A stretch of 64,000 nt of DNA from Roseburia inulinivorans DSM 16841 (GTDB lineage: Bacteria; Bacillota; Clostridia; Lachnospirales; Lachnospiraceae), in assembly GCF_000174195.1 (NCBI RefSeq), contig NZ_ACFY01000003.1, positions 1-64,000 of the forward strand, written 5' to 3'. Below the pieces are notes generated by a model that worked only from the letters and a program-made list of their open reading frames with translations, did not search any database and was not told the DNA's origin. This document shows, one piece after another, positions 59,013 to 64,000 of the stretch. Within the stretch, counting starts at the first letter, position 1. Each line of letters starts with the position of its first letter. A program made the position numbers and the translations under genes.

Positions 59013-60966
59013 CAAAACAATTTTCAAAAAAAATATGACACATTTCTGGCCTTTGTGGGCATTGTATAGCTGTTATCTGATCGTTTCGCTTCCGGTCGGA
59101 CTGTGGTTTAACATGCGGTATTATCTGCAGGATGACAGTTACAGCCAGCTCCAGAGACAGGTCTATGCGATCAGTGGCGCTATGCGGGCAGCCATGAATC
59201 CGGTGATCACATTTGCATTTGCAGCAGTGATGATCATGGCAGTGTTTTCCTATCTGTATTCTGCAAAGAATACAAATATGATCCATTCACTTCCGGTGGA
59301 CAGACGGGAGTTGTTTGTGACGAATATCATATCTGCGTCTGCATTTATGATTGTTCCGCAGATCCTGACCTTTATTATCACGGTGTTCGTCTGCATTGGT
59401 GCACATATCACCAATATCCAGTACATTTTATACTGGTTTGGTGCAGAAGCCGCAATGACGTTTTTTGCACTGGCGCTCGGCGCATTTGTGGCGATGTTTA
59501 CCGGACAGCTCATGGCATTTCCGGTGTATTATGTCGTAGTCAATTATCTGTATGTAGGATGCTGGTATCTGATCAACATGGTGATAGAGAGTGTCTGCTT
59601 TGGGGTGTCAAACAATTGGAATCCGGGGAAATCCTGTATTTTGTCTCCAATTTATTATCTGACAAACAATCTGCGGATACAGTCAGTAGAAAACAGTGAG
59701 TATGTGACGGTTGGAATCGAGTTTAAGGGTGCATATCTGCTCGGGATTTATGCAGTGGCAGGTGTGGTATTCCTGATCGCAGCCTATCAGTTGTATAAAT
59801 GGAGAAAATTGGAGACTGCAGGTGACCTTATCAGCATGCGGGGAATCAAGCCGGTGTTCCGCTGGGGCGTGGCTGTCTGCGCCGGTCTGCTTGGAGGAAC
59901 TGCCGTTGCTGACACGATCGGAAACAGTTTTTCTTCGGCAAAGGTACATTTTTGGATACTTGCAGCAGGCACCCTGATCTTTGGTGCGATCGGCTTTTTT
60001 GTGGCGGAGATGCTTATTGAGAAGAATTTCCGTGTGTTCCACAAAAAGAGAGTTGGGGAATGGGCAGTCTTAACGGTTGTTCTGGCAGCATTTCTGGGTG
60101 CACTGAAACTGGATCTATTCCGGATCGAAGGAAAAATACCGGATGTTTCAGAGGTTAAGGTGGTATCGCTCAATCTGGACTATACGCTCCGCTATACCGA
60201 ACCGGATGATATTCAGAAGATCATAGATCTCCAGAAAGAGATCCTGGCACAGAAAGAAGAGTGCCTGAGCGCAGAGAACCAATATTATCTCTCAATCACA
60301 TATACCCTGAAGGATGGTAAGAAGCTGCGGAGAAGTTATACAGTTCCGGTTGGGCAGGCTGCGGCTGCGGACAAAGATTCTGTCGTCGCAAAAGTGACTG
60401 CGTTAGAGAGTGATCCGAATAAGATGATGCAGAACATGTTTGGCAATTACTATAAGACGAATGAGTATTATGCCGGCAGCATCTCATTTGTAGATGAGAA
60501 CGGCAGAACAGAGGATTACCGTTTTACACAGGAAGAACTTGACGCTGTCATGGAGGCGGTGCAGAAAGATGTGGAAGCGGGAAACATGACGTACTATCAA
60601 CTTTATTCGCTCCGTGCCGGTGATGAGGATAACACGTACAGGGATCGTTATTTTAACAATCTGGATATCAGTTTTTATAATCCGGACGGTATCATCTGGA
60701 ATTACAGTTCTTACAGTGTGGATGGGGTTGATGTGACAGAAGCGGTGCTGACAGGGGAGAAGACTGCAGAAGAGGCAGAAGCTTATTTCCCAAACAGTGA
60801 CAGCGCCTATGTTGAGTTCGGAAGCAAATGCACAAACATTATTGAGACATTGAAAAAACTTGGGATTTTGAACAGTGAGCGAAAACTTATGACTTATGAT
60901 GAGTATGACGCACTGATGAATCCGGTTACGGCAGTAAGGGAAAAAGGAATACCGCACATTTCCTAG
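58987..60966 (+). CDS. ABC transporter permease with extracellular domain
   Basis: A 659-residue permease: six or seven helices in residues 18-375 (SKTCCFNKTIFKKNMTHFW start; LYSCYLIVSLPVGLWF; IVPQILTFIITVFVCIGAHI) and a last 280-residue extracellular part, mixed alpha/beta (PDVSEVKVVSLNLDYTLRYT). ATG 58987 with GGGAGGTG 6 bp upstream. It is paired with the ATPase at 58113. Large outer domains are typical of bacitracin/peptide-type or ABC-2-like exporters. Followed by a strong terminator. Confidence 0.88.
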   Translation: MKSKTCCFNKTIFKKNMTHFWPLWALYSCYLIVSLPVGLWFNMRYYLQDDSYSQLQRQVYAISGAMRAAMNPVITFAFAAVMIMAVFSYLYSAKNTNMIHSLPVDRRELFVTNIISASAFMIVPQILTFIITVFVCIGAHITNIQYILYWFGAEAAMTFFALALGAFVAMFTGQLMAFPVYYVVVNYLYVGCWYLINMVIESVCFGVSNNWNPGKSCILSPIYYLTNNLRIQSVENSEYVTVGIEFKGAYLLGIYAVAGVVFLIAAYQLYKWRKLETAGDLISMRGIKPVFRWGVAVCAGLLGGTAVADTIGNSFSSAKVHFWILAAGTLIFGAIGFFVAEMLIEKNFRVFHKKRVGEWAVLTVVLAAFLGALKLDLFRIEGKIPDVSEVKVVSLNLDYTLRYTEPDDIQKIIDLQKEILAQKEECLSAENQYYLSITYTLKDGKKLRRSYTVPVGQAAAADKDSVVAKVTALESDPNKMMQNMFGNYYKTNEYYAGSISFVDENGRTEDYRFTQEELDAVMEAVQKDVEAGNMTYYQLYSLRAGDEDNTYRDRYFNNLDISFYNPDGIIWNYSSYSVDGVDVTEAVLTGEKTAEEAEAYFPNSDSAYVEFGSKCTNIIETLKKLGILNSERKLMTYDEYDALMNPVTAVREKGIPHIS

Positions 60967-60985
60967 ACAAAACGCATAGTTCAGA

Positions 60986-61024
60986 AAAAAGATGGAATAA
61001 ATATTGTTATTCCATCTTTTTTAT
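60986..61024 (+). terminator. Intrinsic terminator after the ABC operon
   Basis: GATGGAATAA (60991-61000) pairs with TTATTCCATC (61007-61016), A-rich before and six T after. Confidence 0.88.
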
Positions 61025-61139
61025 TGTAAACTGTTATTGTTATTTTTAGCGTAACGGTAGAAAGCCATTTAAGGTTATAACAGGAAAGTAGTGGAGATCC
61101 CAGTTCTTTCCGTGATACATGAGAAAAGGAGTTTTATCA

Positions 61140-62468
61140 ATGAGTAAACCAGTCGTAGCGATTGTTGGACGCCCGAATGTAGGAAAGTCTACGTTATTTA
61201 ATGCACTTGCAGGTGAGCGTATTTCAATTGTACAAGATACACCGGGCGTTACAAGAGACCGTATTTATGCGGAGGTGTCATGGTTGGATCACAATTTTAC
61301 CATGATCGATACCGGAGGTATTGAACCGGACAGTAACGATATTATTTTATCACAGATGAGAGAGCAGGCAGAGATCGCGATCGCAACTGCAGACGTGATC
61401 ATGTTTATTGTCGATGTCAGACAGGGCTTGCAGGATTCGGATTCCAAAGTTGCAGATATGTTGCGCCGTTCCGGCAAACCGGTCGTGCTGGTCGTCAATA
61501 AAGTGGACAGCTTTGAAAAGTATATGGCAGATGTCTATGAGTTCTATAATCTTGGAATCGGAGATCCGTTCCCGGTTTCTGCCGCTTCCATGTTGGGACT
61601 TGGAGATATGTTAGATGAAGTGGTGAAATATTTCCCGGAATATAAGAAAGATGACGAGGAGGACGACCGTCCGAAGATCGCCATTATCGGAAAACCGAAT
61701 GTTGGAAAATCATCCCTCATCAACAAACTGGCACAGGAGGATCGTGTCATTGTATCGGATATCGCAGGCACGACCAGAGATGCGATCGATACCGACATTA
61801 AGTACAATGGAAAAGAATATGTGTTTATCGATACCGCAGGATTGAGACGTAAGAATAAGATCAAGGAAGAGATCGAGCGCTATAGTATTATCCGTGCAGT
61901 CACGGCTGTGGAGCGTGCAGATGTCTGCATTATCGTGATCGATGCTACTGAGGGCGTGACCGAGCAGGATGCCAAGATCGCAGGGATCGCACATGACCGT
62001 GGAAAGGGAATTATCATCGCCGTGAACAAATGGGATGCGATCGAAAAAGATGATAAGACCATCTACCGCCATACCGAGAAAATCCGTGACATCTTAAGCT
62101 TTATGCCGTATGCGGAGATTATTTTCATCTCTGCAAAATCAGGACAGCGTCTCAATAAGATTTTTGAGACGATCGATGTCGTAATTGAGAATAATAGCAT
62201 GCGTGTGGCAACCGGTGTATTGAATGAAATCGTTACCGAGGCAGTTGCGATGCAGCAGCCGCCATCGGATAAGGGAAAGAGACTACGTATTTATTACACG
62301 ACGCAGGTTTCAGTAAAACCGCCAACCTTTGTGATCTTTGTAAATGATAAACAGCTGATGCATTTCTCCTACACAAGATATCTGGAGAACCGCATCCGTG
62401 ATACGTTTGGATTCCGGGGAACGGCCCTTCGTTTTATCATCAGAGAGAGAAAGGAAAATGAAAAATGA
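61140..62468 (+). CDS. der: Ribosome biogenesis GTPase Der (EngA)
   Basis: A 442-residue protein with two GTPase domains in tandem: [18 protein letters not shown] and [18 protein letters not shown] (P-loops), DTGGIEPD and [14 protein letters not shown] and NKWD, then a KH-like C-domain. It acts in 50S assembly. ATG 61140 with AAAAGGAG upstream. plsY overlaps its stop by 4 bp, in the conserved order der-plsY-gpsA. Confidence 0.97.
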   Translation: MSKPVVAIVGRPNVGKSTLFNALAGERISIVQDTPGVTRDRIYAEVSWLDHNFTMIDTGGIEPDSNDIILSQMREQAEIAIATADVIMFIVDVRQGLQDSDSKVADMLRRSGKPVVLVVNKVDSFEKYMADVYEFYNLGIGDPFPVSAASMLGLGDMLDEVVKYFPEYKKDDEEDDRPKIAIIGKPNVGKSSLINKLAQEDRVIVSDIAGTTRDAIDTDIKYNGKEYVFIDTAGLRRKNKIKEEIERYSIIRAVTAVERADVCIIVIDATEGVTEQDAKIAGIAHDRGKGIIIAVNKWDAIEKDDKTIYRHTEKIRDILSFMPYAEIIFISAKSGQRLNKIFETIDVVIENNSMRVATGVLNEIVTEAVAMQQPPSDKGKRLRIYYTTQVSVKPPTFVIFVNDKQLMHFSYTRYLENRIRDTFGFRGTALRFIIRERKENEK

Positions 62469-63118
62469 TCATCGCCAGGATAATTGCAGTAGCGATCGGC
62501 TACGCCTGCGGATTATTTGAAACAGGTTATTTTTATGGGAAAAAGAAAGGTGTGGATATCCGCACAAAAGGAAGCGGCAATTCCGGTGCGACAAACACCT
62601 TAAGAACCTTTGGCTGGAAGGCAGGACTTGTGACCTGCCTTGGTGATATTTTAAAAACAGTAGCGGCAGTGTTAGCCGTTAAACTGATCTTTGGAAGAAC
62701 ATATACAGAAGACATCATTCTTCTGGAGCTGTACGCAGGTTTTGGAGCGGTGCTCGGACACAATTTTCCGTTTTATCTGAAGTTCAAAGGCGGAAAAGGA
62801 GTTGCATGTACCGGTGGAATGGTGCTTGCAGTATTTCCAATCGTTGCACCGGTCAGTATGGGACTTTTTCTGGTGATCAGCGCAGTGACAAAGTATGTAT
62901 CTCTCGGCTCGATCATCGGACTGATCAGTGTTTTCGTCCAGGTGGTCATTTACGGACAGCTTGGGATTATCACAGTTCCAATGGGAATCCGTGCGGAATT
63001 TTACATAGTGACAGCCTGTTTTACCATTTTAGGGGTATGGCAGCACCGTGCAAATATCAGACGTCTTGCAAATGGCACAGAGAATAAGATCGGTGCGAAA
63101 AAGAAAGAGCAGAAATAA
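62465..63118 (+). CDS. plsY: Glycerol-3-phosphate acyltransferase PlsY
   Basis: A 217-residue membrane protein: [40 protein letters not shown], with five helices. It transfers acyl from acyl phosphate (made by PlsX) to G3P, the first step of phospholipid synthesis. ATGA overlap with der. Confidence 0.96.
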   Translation: MIIARIIAVAIGYACGLFETGYFYGKKKGVDIRTKGSGNSGATNTLRTFGWKAGLVTCLGDILKTVAAVLAVKLIFGRTYTEDIILLELYAGFGAVLGHNFPFYLKFKGGKGVACTGGMVLAVFPIVAPVSMGLFLVISAVTKYVSLGSIIGLISVFVQVVIYGQLGIITVPMGIRAEFYIVTACFTILGVWQHRANIRRLANGTENKIGAKKKEQK

Positions 63119-63142
63119 TTTTTTGATTTGGAGTGAGAAAAA

Positions 63143-64000
63143 ATGGCAGATGTTGCGATCATAGGAGCAGGAAGCTGGGGGATCGCCCTTGCAAAAGTAC
63201 TGCATACCAATGGAAATAAAGTGACAGTGTGGTCGATCGTGGAAGATGAGATTACCATGCTGAAAGAAAAACATGAGCATGTGCAGAAACTTCCGGGGGT
63301 AAAACTGCCGGAAGATATGGAATTTACGACAGATCTGGAATCTGCGGTTTCAGGTAAAGCATACCTGATCCTTGCAGTGCCGTCTGTATTCACAAGAAGC
63401 ACAGCGAAGAGCATGGCGCCTTTTGTGAAAGAGGGACAGATCATCGTGTGCGTGGCTAAGGGAATTGAGGAAGAGACACTGATGCCGCTTACTGACATTG
63501 TGGAGCAGGAGATCCCGCAGGCAGAGGTTGCAGTGATGTGTGGACCAAGCCATGCGGAAGAAGTTGGAATCGGACTTCCAACTACGGTTGTAGCAGGAGC
63601 AAAAAAACGTGCTGTTGCAGAGGGAATCCAGGACATTTTCATGAACAACGTTTTCCGTGTGTATACAAGCCCGGATGTGCTTGGCATGGAACTTGGCGGT
63701 TCGTTAAAGAACGTGATCGCGCTTGCAGCCGGAATGGCAGACGGTCTGGGATATGGGGATAACACGAAAGCGGCACTCATCACCAGAGGAATGTTTGAGA
63801 TGAACAAGCTTGCTGTGACGATGGGCGCAAAACAGGAGACGTTAAACGGACTCACCGGAATCGGTGATCTGATCGTGACCTGTGAGAGTAAACACAGCCG
63901 TAACCGCAAGGCCGGAATGCTGATCGGACAGGGTTACACCATGCAGCAGGCGATGGACGAAGTGAAAATGGTCGTAGAAGGTGTCTACTCTGCGAAAGCA
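63143..64000 (+). CDS. gpsA: Glycerol-3-phosphate dehydrogenase (NAD(P)+), partial
   Basis: 286 codons to the window edge of an enzyme of usually 330-340 residues. IIGAGSWGIALAKVLHTNG is the NAD(P)-binding GxGxxG, VAKGIEEETLMPLTDIVE, GPSHAEEV, and GGSLKNVIALAAGMADGLGY with the catalytic Lys. It makes G3P for phospholipids from DHAP. GGAGTGAG precedes the ATG. The end is cut by the window. Confidence 0.96.
   Translation, partial: MADVAIIGAGSWGIALAKVLHTNGNKVTVWSIVEDEITMLKEKHEHVQKLPGVKLPEDMEFTTDLESAVSGKAYLILAVPSVFTRSTAKSMAPFVKEGQIIVCVAKGIEEETLMPLTDIVEQEIPQAEVAVMCGPSHAEEVGIGLPTTVVAGAKKRAVAEGIQDIFMNNVFRVYTSPDVLGMELGGSLKNVIALAAGMADGLGYGDNTKAALITRGMFEMNKLAVTMGAKQETLNGLTGIGDLIVTCESKHSRNRKAGMLIGQGYTMQQAMDEVKMVVEGVYSAKA

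Noticed and set aside
1..64000. CRISPR array
   Set aside because: No regular series of repeats with unique spacers exists; the 30-bp and 36-bp arrays are contiguous repeats without spacers.

Overview
The window looks like a chromosomal segment of a gut Lachnospiraceae bacterium (Clostridia), most likely from the Roseburia/Agathobacter group. I judge this from the moderate GC, strong AGGAGG-type ribosome sites, the gene order ackA-DUF177-rpmF-plsX-acpP-rnc-smc-ftsY, the order ylxM-ffh-rpsP-khpA-rimM-trmD-rplS...rbgA-rnhB-ylqG-ylqH-yraN, and protein styles such as an SPKTAD surface anchor. The genus is an inference from memory of such genomes; no search was run.

Positions 1 to about 6,700 are accessory. 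A divergent module holds an XRE/S24 (LexA/CI-like, self-cleaving) repressor, a Y-family DNA polymerase and an 80-residue partner, with palindromic operators between them. Next come a broken XRE gene ending in three 30-bp repeats, a cassette of zinc-ribbon protein, short ORF, metallophosphoesterase and PARG-like ADP-ribose hydrolase, a Phd/RelE-type toxin-antitoxin pair, and two gene remnants. The block abuts the 3' end of a tRNA-Leu(CAA), a classic island boundary. Past the tRNA lies an antitoxin-like XRE gene without a toxin, under a 22-bp palindrome.

From about 7,000 the window is mostly core. 7-14 kb: hypothetical and membrane proteins, an LTA-synthase-type sulfatase and a YfhO protein (cell envelope), and a thioesterase. 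14-23 kb: thioesterase, aminopeptidase P, polA (proofreading domain degenerate), coaE, a long FtsA-like ATPase and a WalJ-type hydrolase. 23-29 kb: ACT and UPF0210 proteins, the last two steps of IMP synthesis (PurO-type cyclohydrolase plus a stand-alone AICAR transformylase), purine nucleoside phosphorylase and tmcAL. 29-41 kb: ackA, DUF177, rpmF, yesL, plsX, acpP, rnc, smc, ftsY, ilvA. 40-43 kb: apt and a purine permease. 43-47 kb: SRP and ribosome-maturation operon. 47-51 kb: surface protein, LCP protein, class B sortase and signal peptidase. 51-56 kb: rbgA, rnhB, FliK-like ylqG, FlhB-like ylqH, yraN, pgeF. 56-64 kb: a structured non-coding element, an M42 peptidase, a GntR-ABC transporter operon, der, plsY and the start of gpsA.

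Points most worth a second look: a 211-bp rod-shaped RNA candidate between pgeF and the M42 peptidase with 6S-like architecture; a G8 tract inside the promoter spacer of a sortase-type surface protein (possible phase variation); a terminator whose 3' arm is the Shine-Dalgarno of a 35-residue ORF; and single-base frameshifts in three normally intact genes (AICAR transformylase, smc, ylqH). The frameshifts may be sequencing errors, true mutations or, for two of them, recoding.
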